Part shown: piece after piece, positions 22,766-34,883 of the stretch
Layout: each line of letters begins with the position of its first letter
How positions within the stretch are numbered: position 1 is the stretch's first letter
Assembly (NCBI GenBank): GCA_025667525.1
Contig: CM046882.1
Location: 217,666,592 to 217,730,591, forward strand
Direction: 5' to 3'
DNA: 64,000 bases
Source of the DNA: Glebionis coronaria
Taxonomy: Eukaryota; Streptophyta; Magnoliopsida; Asterales; Asteraceae
The notes under the pieces: model-generated
Told to the model about the DNA's origin: nothing
Database searches by the model: none
What the model saw: only the letters and a program-made list of their open reading frames with translations
Translations under genes and position numbers: made by a program

Positions 22766-24256
22766 TAAGAAGCACAAATGTAAACCTTTGTCTGGCCCGA
22801 TAGGTGAGGGATTACCAAGTGATCGGATGTGCCTTGACTAGAACATGTCTGATCTATCTATTGGTTCTTGAAATACTTGCGGATGTAAGGATTTTGCAGA
22901 CTTGATCAAACTGTTGGCAGTAACCCAGATAGCATCTTGCTTCTTCTGAGTTCGCTTTAATCTAGTCACCAAGATCCATGGAGATCTTGTCCCATTTTTG
23001 TCCACAATTCCTGCTGGTGGAGAACATCCTAGTAAGTTGGTGTTCTATCTTAACCTGTTGGTATGTCAAGTACTTAGATATGAATGTAACTATATCTTGC
23101 TTCGTATAAACTTGATACATAGTAATTTGCGGAACTATGAGTCTCCGTAATTAGACTTCTCTTAGCGTAGGATTTTCAGGAACACCTAATGTAGTGTAGG
23201 GTTCTCACCTTTATGCATATGCTGATTCATGGTAAGTTTAACCGTGAGAATACACGTGATTCAGCGTGTCCCTGTAATCAACCAAAATTTAAATTGGAAA
23301 ATTTCAGGGTGAAATTTCTCTTGTCATAGAATTTGCAACATAGTGCAAATATGGTCTTACTCATCTTCTCTAGACTTAGAGGAAATCAGGTTGTCCTCGA
23401 TGAAAACACTGATGAATTTGCTTATGAGTTTATGGAAACTCGACTTATTAAGTCCATAATGCTGCTGGAGCATTTATAACACTAAAACAAAATCATGTAT
23501 CTACCATGGCTGAGTCGTGTACGAATAGCAGTCATGGAAATGTTCTGCTCTTTCAATCGTCACTGTTGGCAGCAAGATCATGAGTCCGATCTTGGAAAAA
23601 TGATTAACACCTTAAAGTCGATTGGACATGTTTTCAATACGTGGAGGAGAATAACGGTTATGAATGGTGATTTGTTTACATCGACGGTGGTCAACACATA
23701 ATATCATGTTACCGTCCTCCTCCTTGAGTGTTCTGCTAGGATATATCGGAAGATTTTGGGTATAATCGGCTGGTCATGCGTAAAAGAAACTTCAGTGGTC
23801 GTGTCTTAACTGACAACTAGAAACATTTTGCAGTCATTTCTAACCACACACGTGCTTGTAAAGCATAGATAATTTGTTCATATTTTCCTGATGGAAAACC
23901 ATGTTTAATGTATTCAGGAGCCTGAACATTACTGTACAAAATCATGAATCGTCGTAGGGTGTGTTGTACATAGTCCAATATTTAGGATTAAATTCAACCC
24001 GTATATGTCCGTGGTAGTGCGTTAGCAGCTTGGATCTTATCATTAGGCTGAAGGAAACCCTTCGTATACATGGGGAATACGAATGGCGTCCTTCATGGTC
24101 ATGAATATATGAAATATGGTGAAAGAAATGAAAGTGTCATCGAGCAAACGTAACTGGCCTTACTGGTACGCCGGTGATGGTACTGAAATTCTTGTGGCCT
24201 GATCAGGATATACCCTTTGCAAGGTACTCTGAATTTCCCAGAGATGTTCCATAATT

Positions 24257-24400
24257 AGACGTGAGTCATGTGTCTTGACTTGTGTCTTGGGAAATGTAAG
24301 CATGACATGTGTCCCGACTGGTGTCTTGACATGTGTCTTCAGAAAGTATACGTGAGACATGTGTCTTGACTGATGTCTTGACATGTGTCTCGAGATGTGA
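24257..24400. repeat. TGTCTTGAC degenerate tandem array in gypsy B
   Basis: The words GACATGTGTCTTGACT and close variants repeat about eight times. GACATGTC-like halves make the array partly self-complementary. The minus-strand translation gives Thr/Ser/Asp/His repeats with no known domain. Confidence 0.65.
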
Positions 24401-24410
24401 AACAAATAGA

Positions 24411-24640
24411 ACTACAAATATTAGGTTATTATGCCAGAATTGGCGGATCGGGTGGACTACTGATCCTTTGTATTTCTGATCACGTCCGCGACCGGAGCTT
24501 CGGTTGCGAAATCTAGGATAGTCGTTGTCATAGTAGTTGTTATTATCGTCTTGTCTGTCAGTTCCATGACGATTATTCTCATGATTGTGATTCATGTAAC
24601 TATTCAGCTGAGTGGCCGGCTGGCACCGGTTCTCACTCAT
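24411..24640 (-). pseudogene. gag: Gypsy B gag relic (linker before the zinc knuckle)
   Basis: A short open piece reading SENRCQPATQLNSY, then an Asn/Asp-rich stretch and SSGRGRDQKYKG. It matches the T1 linker encoded on the two exons 3674-3823 and 3898-3962 (RSQPATQQQ and GNGRDQNHRG). The match crosses the place where T1 has intron 2 with no insert here. Just upstream on the minus strand, CGTTTCAG resembles a splice acceptor at the T1 intron 1 position. No capsid domain or zinc knuckle remains. Confidence 0.65.
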
Positions 24641-25917
24641 ATGACTGAAACGACAACTGAATGACGTGTGACATGTAACTAAGAACTAGGGACAATGATT
24701 GATGGAAATCGTCTGGTGGTGAAGCATCTTCTCGTCCGATCGCTTTGATCTAACGCCTTTGTCTTCGTCTTGTAAGATCTCCAAGTTGTGAACAACATCA
24801 GCATCTCGTAGTGTCTCTAAAATCCGCATCATCAACCCTTACTAACATCTCCAAGCTATAAGCGGCATCAGCAATTTGTGGAGTATCAGTAAGTGGAATA
24901 CGCACAAGGGATACGGTGCATGGAGTACACATGGAATGCACATAAAATGATCGATATGGGGTCGATCGTCTGACATGAATTTAAAGGAAAATAACTGGTT
25001 AAACAGTTAGAAATACCATCATGATAACCTGGCAATGCTAGTATATACCTCATTCTGGTTGCATAGAGAAACGCTAACGTGTGGTTAAACGATTTCAACG
25101 ATGATTTTTCTGAGAGCATGATTAATGAAAACCCACCATGACTATCATGAAAGCAGGATTTAAATGAATTCCAAAAGTGTCTTGCATGAAAGCAAAAACA
25201 AAAAATGAGTTGTAACACATAATCACGTGAAGACGAAGTCATCATGAAGAAACATGAAGGAGTATATAACATAATCATCATGAAAACGAAGTTAACCATC
25301 ATAGTATGAAAGCATACTTGACATAAAAGAAATTTATGCTTATAAATCATGAGAAAATTTTTATGCATGAATACATGATGCAGTTTATAAAAACCTTTAT
25401 ATGCGCGAGGGGACGCCTATGGGTCGGTCCCAAAACAAAAGACATGGCGAGGGGACGCCTATGGGTCGGTCCCAAAGTTAAAAGTTTCGATAAAATCACA
25501 TTCGACTAAATAGGGTCAGTCCTGTACCAACCATTACTTAGTCAAAATTCCTGCAACAATGATACATGAAACATAAATATGTAAAAATCATCTGTCCAAA
25601 ACATATCAGAAAAAAAATTTATGTGACTAATTATGAACTACTGGGGTTCAGTCCACATAGTCATAGTTTACGAAGAACATCATGCATGAAACAATGGCAT
25701 GTAACTAAATATGAATGACGGTTGTTCGTCCATAATAGTAAAACGATTTCGATGAAAACATCAACGTTAAAACATCAAGGTGTTGAAAACATCATGGTTA
25801 AAACAACAATGTGCTGAAAACATCAATACGTGGAATAACAAGCGTTGGCTTAGGAAGCTCCTGGTGACTACCCACTAGTCATAGGTCAATTTTTAGAGCC
25901 TACAGGTCGAAGCCTTA

Positions 25918-25929
25918 TCTCTGATACCA
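25918..25929 (-). other. Gypsy B primer-binding site
   Basis: Reverse complement TGGTATCAGAGA, a tRNA-iMet type site with the last base changed, four bases from the LTR end at 25934. Confidence 0.88.
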
Positions 25930-25933
25930 TAAT

Positions 25934-26361
25934 TGTAACACCCCACTTTGATAAGTGGACCGTTACGCGTAATTATGGCGTGTCATCAAAGCATGCAAGG
26001 TAATATGTAGTAAAACATACACGACCATAGGGAAAACCAGAATCAAACATCGGTTCCCAAACATAAGCCCAAAACATAATAAAGTAAATGAAATGAATGA
26101 AAGACTAAACAAGCATAAGTATATGAAGGCAAAAAGATATGAAGTCTATGGCAGCTTCCATCCTATGCATGTCCTCCAAATGCTCGAGTCTGTCCCTGGG
26201 TACCTGCCATTTTGGGACATGGAAAGGAAAGTAACGGCTGAGAATAACGCTCACTGCACGGATATACAAGCATGGAATGAATAATATAAGCATGTAAAAC
26301 ATATAGCAGCAGAATTGACTAAGTCCTAGATAACCTGGTATATCTTAGTAAAACTGGTTTT
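25934..26361 (-). repeat. Gypsy B second (5') LTR, first part
   Basis: Plus-strand start TGTAACACCCC. It aligns with 18710-19136 and is interrupted at 26361/26362 by copia C. The flanking GTTTT (26357-26361) is the copia C target duplication. Confidence 0.92.
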
Positions 26362-26607
26362 TGTTGATCCCAAACTTAGATCGATTAGCTTTGTGTATAC
26401 GAGATTAGATCAAGTAATACACGTAGAGAAACCTTTGTATATGCTTTATGAATCTAAGTGTTATGTGGAATCAAACACTTAAACAAGAACACACAAGATG
26501 TAAACAAATTTCACTTTGATTATTAATGTCGAACTTGCTTACAATGAAAGATGTTTACGAATGAAAACTTATATAAAACTTATATCAAACATTAACCTAA
26601 AGGTCTT

Positions 26608-26615
26608 CTTTTATA
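26608..26615 (-). promoter_or_regulatory. TATA box in copia C 3' LTR
   Basis: Reverse complement TATAAAAG within CTATAAAAGAAGACC. It is conserved at 38061-38068 in the 5' LTR and at 53829-53836 in copia E. Confidence 0.8.
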
Positions 26616-26752
26616 GACATAAGAAGTATTGTACAATAATCTACGTATCAGCTATTCTAGGTAAATATAAATATAGAAAATACATTGTCGTTTCTATCCT
26701 TACTAGAAGTATTCTAGAATATAATAAACGTGTAGAATATATCTTCCATCAG

Positions 26753-26862
26753 TGCTTGTCTTCAATGTGTCAACGCTTGACTTTAACTTGTCAACGCTTG
26801 AGCTGTCAGCGCTTGTTTTGTTCTTGTCAACGCTTGTTTTGTTCTTGTCAGCGCTCAAGTGA
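26753..26862 (-). promoter_or_regulatory. Motif array in copia C U3 (3' LTR copy)
   Basis: Six copies of the RCGYTGACA-type motif (sense) in about 110 bp, separated by A/C-rich spacers. They lie roughly 140-250 bp upstream of the TATA box in transcription direction. The same array is in the 5' LTR (38204-38314) and in copia E (53588-53695). Confidence 0.75.
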
Positions 26863-26886
26863 TCTGGCCTTAATTTATTCCCAACA

Positions 26887-26899
26887 ATCCTCCCCTAAA
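26887..26899 (-). other. Copia C polypurine tract
   Basis: Sense TTTAGGGGAGGAT next to the LTR end. A similar purine tract occurs internally at 30829-30840. Confidence 0.85.
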
Positions 26900-26938
26900 C
26901 GTGATATCCACTCTTATGATCAAGTTTCTGAATAAGTA

Positions 26939-29900
26939 TTAAGGACTAGGAGGAATCTTACAAACCTTCTCATATTGATAGTGAATAAATCTGATCAAAT
27001 CTTTTGCCACGTCACTTGAATAATCTATTTCCAGCTGAGTGTCCTTCATCTTTTCCAAAATAGCTTTGGATATGAAATACTGAGCATCCACAAGTAAATA
27101 CTCAGCAAACTTTGTAGAGCTCAAATGATATACACCAGCAGCTGAATATAACCTCCATTGAAGACCACTGAGGTCATCTTCAAGATCCTTCCAAATTGCA
27201 GGATCCTCATCTTTTGGTCCACACATTCTTTTGAATGTGGTCCAAAGTTTTATTCCATTAGCTGAAGTTGGTGCTTCAGTCTCATACTTGGTCTCCAGCA
27301 ACCTCCAAAGGTCCACCAAGTCTTCTCTATCACAACTTGCAAACAAAGATATGAGAGTGGTAAAAGTGTGTACCTCCTTGCCAATTCAGCCAATCTTCCA
27401 GAACCCACATTCATCTTCTTCATAGCTCACAATTGGGTTCCTGGAATCTAATGGTAACACTTGCAACATATCTGAAGCTTCTAATGGGGAGAGCTTGAGG
27501 CTCTTTCTTATAACTGCTTCACTTGGATATAGTGGATCCATATCTTTTGGAAACTCAAATGAAATTCCCTTCTTCACTGGCCTGGGAACCATCATAGCTT
27601 TCTTGATTTCCATTTCTTCTGCAAGTTCCTCCTTTCTTTCATCTGAAAGAAGTCTGAGAGTGTTTGCTTCCTGCACCCTCACCCAAATGGGATAAGCCCT
27701 GTTTTCCAACTCATCTTAAAGCCTTCAACTTCTGATATGTCCATCCAACTCCATGACATCTTAGCAACATAAAGTAGAGCTCCCTTCTATCCCTTTTCAA
27801 CTCTGAGAGAATATTGCTTGCCTTGTGTTTCAAAATTACCTGGCAATCCTTCTGAACTCTAAGAAGAAGCTCCAAACCCCAAATTTGATCTGAAATGGTC
27901 AAGTCTGGATTATCCATGCATCTGTCTTCCCAAGCATGATACATTTGAACCACCTATCGCATGTCAAAGTCAACCTGCAATTTCAATTCTCTCAACTTTT
28001 CCCTAGCAAACTCATCACCATACTCAAGCCTTTCTGGTTCTATTATCATTACACTTGAGTCTGAGCTAGCTCCATCACTTTCTTCTTCTGAAGTCACAAC
28101 AAATGGTGACTTTTCCTTTTTATCTTGTTCCATAATTTGTGCAGCTAATCTTCTATCAAACTCAACTTGAGCTGCATCCTTTGGAACAATCTCTTCTACC
28201 ATTTTACCCTTACCCTTATCTGATGGTGCAATGGTTGGTAAGGTAGATGGTAATACCTGAGTAGAAACCTCCTTGATGATAGATGATGACTGGGATACAT
28301 CACCTTCATGTACAGGTCTGTCAACACCCAAATTTGTTCTATCAGCGCCCAAAATACTTCTATCAGCGTCCAAATTTTCCTTGTCAACGCTCAAATATCT
28401 TCCCTCAGCGCCTTGTGTAAACTCTCTCAACATAGCTGTAAATGATAAATTTAAGTTGGTGGGAGAGACTAAGGACGTATCAAAACCTGTTTGTTTCTTC
28501 AAAGTTGTAAGGGCCTCAGCATCATCCATTGATTGACCATCCTGGCTGCCCTTATCACTCAGATTTATTTGATCTTCCTCCCCTTTGAAAGATTCCTCCA
28601 TACCCCTTCTAGCACGATCACTTTCCAAAACAACAATCCTCTCCCTCAATTGCTTGAGTTCAAGGCCTTGTGAGCTGACTACTTGTACTAAGTCTGCATT
28701 TTGCTTTTGCAAGCTAATGCAGACTGCCGTCAATTCCATAAGAGTCATTGGTTCCAGTCTGCCCTCTTCTAAAATGGGGATTTGACCTCCCAAGTCAGAT
28801 TCATTCGGCATGGATGAGGACTTAATGATGGTGGGACTGCCTTGGCCAGCATCTAAGCCAGAACCAATAGTCCCAGCCTCATCCAGGTCACCAGCCACAC
28901 TTGTGGTGGTGGTTCTCTCTGCTTCATGGCTAGGACCACCAGAGGAGAACACTCCAGTAGTCCTTTGGCGTTTCATCAACCTATATTCAGGGGGTGTAGA
29001 AGATGGTGTGGAAGAATGGGTAGATGTGGGTTGGTTAAGGGGTGTTTAGGATTGTGAAGGTTGTGTGTCAGCGTTGGAAATAGGCACATCAACGCCAACA
29101 TTGAGTGTGTCAGTATTGAAGGATTCTGAGTCAATTTGCATTTGTTCAGGTGAAGGTAAAGCTTCAGGAATTGGTTCAAGTTGTGGTTGAGGGTCAATTT
29201 GAGGTTGGAGGTCTGGTTGGGGTTGTGATGCTGCAATAACAACAAGCATGGCTTGGGTTAAAGGTAGGTCTCTATGGGGTGGTGAGTCCATCTTCATAAA
29301 ATAGCTTTCTTTTGCTCAGGGATCTTATAAAAATCATTGTGATCCCTTGAGCAGTAACCTTGATCATCAAAAACCATTTGCAGAAAACGGGGATAAGCTA
29401 AAGTCATTTTTGTCCCCTTGTTTTTACACATCCCCTCAAAAATCATTTTAGAATAGTTATATTTTTGCCCTGTTGCAATGCACACAATAGCACTGGCAAT
29501 GGATCTATTGATCTCATTGTGTGCAGTACATTTGGGACTCAAACATTGAAGGAGGACATGTATGAGGTACTTCCAGGCTGGGGGAAATTCCTGCTTATGA
29601 TACTTGTTGAGAGTACCTTCATCAGGAAAAGGATATCCCAAAGCCCTAAGCCCTTGTTCTATTTTATTTATGGAAAGGGTGGCTATACCATCAGCATCAT
29701 CAAGATGCAAGGCTTGGCGTACCAAAGCCTCAGTAACCACCAAAGATCTCCCATGAACAATAGAAGTCAATGTGGTCACTCCATTAACTGTTGAGGAACT
29801 AACAGTGTTCCAAAACTGCTTAATGTGTGTGACTGGAAAGAGTGGTGCATGAGAAAGAGCATACCTTAATGGGGATGCGTTCAAATATGCCACCATTTGT

Positions 29901-30004
29901 GTGTATTGGGGAAACAGAGCATCATCAGCTTCAAGATAAGCAATCATGTTATGTTGTGATCTGAACCCCAATTCTAATTCTGTTGGTTTAAACTCTGGTG
30001 CCAT
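26939..30004 (-). pseudogene. Copia C post-pol (env-position) ORF, broken
   Basis: The sense start is MAPEFKP at 30004. The N-terminal ~230 residues carry a conserved, apparently globular region (HNMIAYLEADD, RYALSHAP, HIKQFWNTVSS, VTEALVRQALHLDD, WKYLIHVLLQCLSP). A Pro/Gln-rich stretch with motif-encoded repeats follows, then a coiled coil (LTAVCISLQKQNADLVQVV), more Asp/Arg repeats (NLDADRSILGADRTNLGVD), an acidic region, and a C-terminal domain (REDLVDLWRLLETKYETEAP). Breaks: a frameshift near 29296, stops at 29046 and 27954, a frameshift near 27711, a stop near 27386. I see no signal peptide or membrane segment, so the env label is positional. Function is unknown. Similar ORFs are common in Asteraceae copia elements as I recall. 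Confidence 0.75.
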
Positions 30005-31260
30005 TGATGAAAGCTGTTAATTTTAAGTGAAGAAGATGAAGTTGATAAGAGAAAATTGTTAGACAAGAATTATAGATACCCTGTTTAAAATAGGAGCCAA
30101 ATTTATAGGAGAAAAAGAATGCATGTGATTGGCCCAAAAATAGGCAAAGATTTTCAAAAATCAATCATGAAAATATTGAAAAAGTTATAAGTTATCTCAT
30201 GCATTAAATGAAAGTAACAACTCCTAAAATTACGGCTTGAAAATATGTTAAAGAGTAACAACTGGGTAGGTCCCATTGAGTGTCAACGGGCAAAAATAAC
30301 CTATCAACGCCCAACGGCTATAATCTTGTCAACGTTTGCCTATAGCCATGCCAGCGTCCAATTTGGTCACAACAACGCTTGGAAAATTCTTGTCAGCGTC
30401 CAAAAATAAAAATATTTTAAAAAGTGAAAAATGACCTTAACAAGTAATTTATCCTAGAGAAGATAACCAAAAGTTGATAATTATTATAGGGAGGCAAGCA
30501 CTGTGCAGTTATGCACACTTGCATAAGCAAGATAGACATAACAGTCCTCTAGTGTCCCTTGCTAACCAAAACTCTTAACAACCAAGTTACCTTATAAAAT
30601 CCTTGTTACTCCCAGGTAAATTCCATAGAAAAATCATTCCCAAGTCTCCCAACAGACCACAACCAATTCTAGGCCAAAAATGTCTTGGCAGCATGCACAG
30701 TATGTCAACTTTGCATGCTACAGTGCCTCGTGATTTAGTAAAACTAACTCATACTCACCTGTGGACACAATCTAGAATTGTGATAAGAGTATCATATGGA
30801 TACCCAAAAATCCTAAAGGTTCCTAAAACCTCCCCTTAAACTATGATACAAAAAGTTTGCTAAAATCATGCATGAACATAAAAAAATTTATGTCAAGATA
30901 GGAATGAAACATTCCAACCATCATCCATAAAAAAAAACTTGCCCAAATGCTTCTCCATTGATCCATAAGCAACTCTGTATCCAATGGTATACTGCTAACA
31001 CCATCTGCACATTTAGATTGAAAACCACAAAACTAACATTGTTGCTGACAACGCCCCGATAACACATGACAGCGTTGAGGGAAGCTTTGTCAGCGTTAGA
31101 CAATTATATTGCTGACAACGTTACAAAAACACTTATCAGTGTTCAAGCAACCTTTGTCAGTGTTAGAAAAATATAGTGGAAAATCTAAATCATCAATAAG
31201 ACTAACAATAATAATGCATCATCTTGTACATACTTTTACAAAAAGAATCCAAAACACATA
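30005..31260 (-). other. Copia C spacer between pol and post-pol ORF
   Basis: 1.26 kb with no convincing ORF. It holds two motif clusters (about 30289-30400 and 31040-31165) and an internal purine tract (30829-30840, sense TTTAAGGGGAGG). The corresponding spacer of copia E (60548-61803) keeps the same order of these elements, so the spacer is conserved although untranslated. Confidence 0.7.
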
Positions 31261-34200
31261 TTATGTGAGATTGACCATTCCAATACTTGTTACCAAGTAT
31301 TGAAATCTCCCAGCATCAAAAGGTTTAGTTAATAAATCTGACACATTTTCCTCAGTGTCAACCCTATCTGGTTGTATTAAACCTTTCTCAAAGCAATCTC
31401 TTATAAATTGGTGTCTAATTTCTATGTGTTTAGTTTTAGAATGATGTACAGGATTCTTAATGATGCATAAAGTACTATTATTGTCAACAAATATCTTAGT
31501 ATGCATGAAATTGTGCCCATAGTCCAACAGCTGGTTCTGAATCCACAAGACTTGGCCACAACATGCAGCTGCAGCCACATACTCTGCTTCAGTTGTAGAA
31601 ATAGCCACCACTGTTTGTTTCTTGCATTGCCAAGATATTAACCTGCTCCCAAGAAACTGACATCCACCAGTTATGGATTTCCTATCAAATTTATCACCTC
31701 CATAATCACTATCTGAATATGCAATCAGCTCCAATGGTGAATCCTTTGGGTACCACAAACCAAGCCTATGATAGCATCTTAGGTACCTAAAGATCCTCTT
31801 CACAGCATAAAGGTGACATTCTTTGGGAGTCACTTGATGGCGTGCACAAGCACACACAGCAAACATGATGTCAGGTCTGGAGGTAGTAAGATACATCAAG
31901 GATCCAATCATGGATCTATAGTGCCTGACATCAACATCTTTCCCATCTCCAATCTTTCCCCAAGGGTGTTCTCTATCCATAGGAGTAGTAGCCCTCTTTT
32001 CATGTGGAGAAAAGCCAAACTTCTTCAAGATTTCAGCCACATATTTGTCCTGGGAGATGAAGATACAATCCTCTTTCTGCTGAACTTGTAAACCAAGAAA
32101 GAAGTTCATCTCCCCCATAGCACTCATCTTGAATTTATCTGTCATAAGCTTGGAGAAATCCTCACTCATCTTTGGATAAGTAGACCCAAAAATGATATCA
32201 TCAACATAGACCTGCACAAGCAACACATCCTTGCCGTTCTTCTTTGTAAATAGTGTCTGATCTATGGTGCCCCTCTTGAATCCATTGTCCACCAAATAGG
32301 TAGAAAAAGTACCATGCCATGCTCTAGGGGCTTGATGAAGGCCATACATAGCCTTTTTGACTCTATACACTTTATCTGGATGCTCTGGATCCTCAAAACC
32401 AGGAGGTTGCATCACATAAACTTCCTCAACAATAGTTCCATAGAGGAAGGCACTCTTGACATCTATTTGATAGACTGTGAAGCCCATGCAGGATGCATAG
32501 GCTAGAAAAATCCTTATAGTTTCAATCCTTGCAACTGGTGCAAAGACTTCCTCATAGTCTATCCCCTCCTCTTGTGTATAACCTTGAGCCACTAACCTTG
32601 CTTTGTTTCTGACCACAATGCCTCTTTCATCTCTTTTGTTCCTGAGAACCCATCTTGTCCCTATAGGTCTGACATATCTAGGACAATCAACCAGCTCCCA
32701 AACATCCTGAATTGCAAATTGGGCAAGCTCATCCTGCATTGCTTCCACCCAGCTTGGTTCTTTGAGAGCATCAAATATTTTCTTGGGTTCTTCTTGTGAC
32801 AGAAAACATGCAAACAAACATGCTTGCACAAGAGGGGTATCAACCTTCTTGTGTATATTGGCAATAAACCCACCAAGACCTTGATGAGACCTTCTAGTCT
32901 GAATTGGAGTCATAATATCACCAATGATCTGGGAAGGGGGGTGATTCTTCATTGTAGAAGTGAGAACTCCTCCTTCAAAAAGTCTGGTGTCCTCAACCTC
33001 ATGCTCCATGTTGCCAATATCTTCTTCATCAGACTCTCTTATATCAACATAAGGATGACCTTCTTCATAAGAATTGGAAGGTTCACCTTGTTCAAAAGTG
33101 GAAGAGAAAAGATGTGCAAAGGTATTGTCAACGTCTGAACCTTGTTTGTCAGCGCTTTGGCTAACAACGCTTGAACTGTTGTTGTCAATGTCTGAGCCAT
33201 CAACGTCTGAATTGGTCTTGTCAGTGCTTGATTTACCTTTATCAGCGCTTGAAGGACCATGCATGTTTGTATCTGGTGGTACTTGGAAACCACCATTATC
33301 TTGTCCAGCAGCAGCAGCAGCAGCAAAAGCATCTGTCCAAATGGGAATTGTGACATATTCTAATGTAGGAGATGCCTTTTCTGCTTGTGATCCAACCTTC
33401 TCATGAACCTGTGTACCTGAAACATTAACAACTTGTTCCTCCACAACATTTGAAGTTACCTTCACAATCTTTAGATTAGTGACAGGCATATAATTTAAAG
33501 TTCTAGATAAGGGTTCCAAATCAAACAACCAATTAGGACCACTTTCAGGATCACTAGGTTTATTCTCTAAGAACCTAACATGTACTCTTTCAACTATACG
33601 TTTGTCCTCTTTAAGATAAACCCTATAACCCTTGCTCTACACTGAATACCCCATGAAGTAACCCTCATCACCTTTTGCACTAAATTTCCCTAAGGCATCA
33701 CTAGTATCTAAAACTACTACATGACAACCAAAAGGTCTGAGAAAACCAATATTAGGTTTTATACCCCAAAGTAATTCATAAGGTGTTTTGTTCTGAATTT
33801 TGTTAACCAATGCTCTATTTTGCACATAGCAAGCTGTATTAACAGCCTTAGCCCAAAAGGCTATAGGAAAGTGAGCATCAGCCAACATTGTTCTGGCTGC
33901 TTCAACTAGGGTTCTATTTTTCCTCTTAGCAACCCCATTTTGTTGTGGGGTTCTAGCAATACTAAATTGCCTTGTAATTCCTTTCTTGGCACAGAAATCA
34001 TCTAACTTCTTATTCCTAAATTCTCCACCATTATCACTCCTAAGAATTTTAACCTCATTGCCAGACCTCTTTTCAATCTGAGTGATAAAATCAATAAGAA
34101 CATCAGATGTGTCACTCTTCATAGCTAGAAAGAATGTCCAAGTAAATCTAGAAAAGTCATCTGTGATAACAAAGCAATATGACTCACCATTCAAGCTTTC

Positions 34201-34848
34201 TATATTTGTTGGACCAAAGAGGCCCATGTGAAGCATATGAAGAGGTCTGGAACTAGTATGCACCTGTTTGGACTTGAATGAGACCTTGTGCTGCTTGCCT
34301 TTAAGACATGCAACACAAGAGTGGTCATTGTGGAAGGCCTTCTCAGGCAAACCATCAACTAAACCAAGCCTCACAAGTCTATTTATATTTTTAAAATTTA
34401 TGTTCCCTAGTCTCCTGTGCCACAAATTACTCTCATCTACTGAGGCCTTAGCATAAAAACAAGACATATTGGTATTCATTTTAATCCCATTTAAATTTAC
34501 ATTATATATGTCCTTATGCCTAGGTGTTCTATACTTAATATATTTCTCATCAGGAATCTTAAAATCCTTGCTTAACACCAAACACTCAGTATCAGTAAAA
34601 AGAACTTTATTTTTGTTATCACAGACCTGTGATACACTAAACAAGTTGTAATCAAGTTCTTTTACCAGGAAGACGTTCTCAAAATGCAGATTATTGGTGA
34701 GAAGGGTTCCTTTGCCTGTGATGGTACCATATCCACCTCCAAAGTATACCTTATCACCATCTTTAATAGGGGTGAAATTCGTCAGATAGTCTTCCTTCCC
34801 TGTCATGTGCCTTGAGCATCCACTATCCCAATATCCATAATCATTGAT
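31261..34848 (-). pseudogene. pol: Copia C pol: protease, integrase, RT, RNase H (nonsense at 33634)
   Basis: Sense order: retropepsin DSGCSRHMTG at about 34800-34830; GAG-pre-integrase (LWHRRLGNINF ... [10 protein letters not shown]); integrase core; chromo-free C-terminus; RT with [10 protein letters not shown]; RNase H ([29 protein letters not shown]) ending VNLT at 31261. Lesions: TAG at 34849-34851 just before the protease; TAG at 33634-33636 (CAG in copia E); first integrase catalytic Asp changed to Gly (MGLFGP, nt 34222-34224); catalytic Glu changed to Lys (VAKRKNR, nt 33925-33927). The RT/RNase H half is otherwise open for 755 codons. Motif-encoded Asp/Ser/Asn-rich repeats sit between integrase and RT (about 33127-33260). 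Confidence 0.93.
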
Positions 34849-34883
34849 CTATCTATGAATGCCCTGCACATAAAGAAAACAAA

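Larger units (their letters stand above)
21891..25933 (-). pseudogene. Gypsy B interior, coding capacity lost
   Basis: Both ends align with T1 in reverse: PPT and 3' untranslated words next to 21891, leader words at 25400-25560 and the PBS at 25918. Between them almost no pol remains; I could not recognise protease, RT or integrase motifs. A gag relic is readable at 24411-24640. The interior is 4.0 kb against 5.3 kb in T1, so there has been net loss. Several parts are filled with short degenerate repeats (22340-22765, 24257-24400, 25740-25830). Confidence 0.75.
26362..26886 (-). repeat. Copia C 3' LTR (525 bp)
   Basis: Plus-strand TGTTGATCCC to TCCCAACA. It contains the reversed TATA box at 26608-26615 and six copies of the GTCARCGYT motif at about 26753-26862. 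Confidence 0.95.

Noticed and set aside
24886..25368. 160-codon minus-strand ORF in B
   Set aside because: Low-complexity Met/Phe/His-rich translation with no motif; lies between the gag relic and leader of a decayed element.
29465..29794. Plus-strand ORFs inside copia C
   Set aside because: Antisense shadows of the post-pol ORF, which is supported by homology with copia E.
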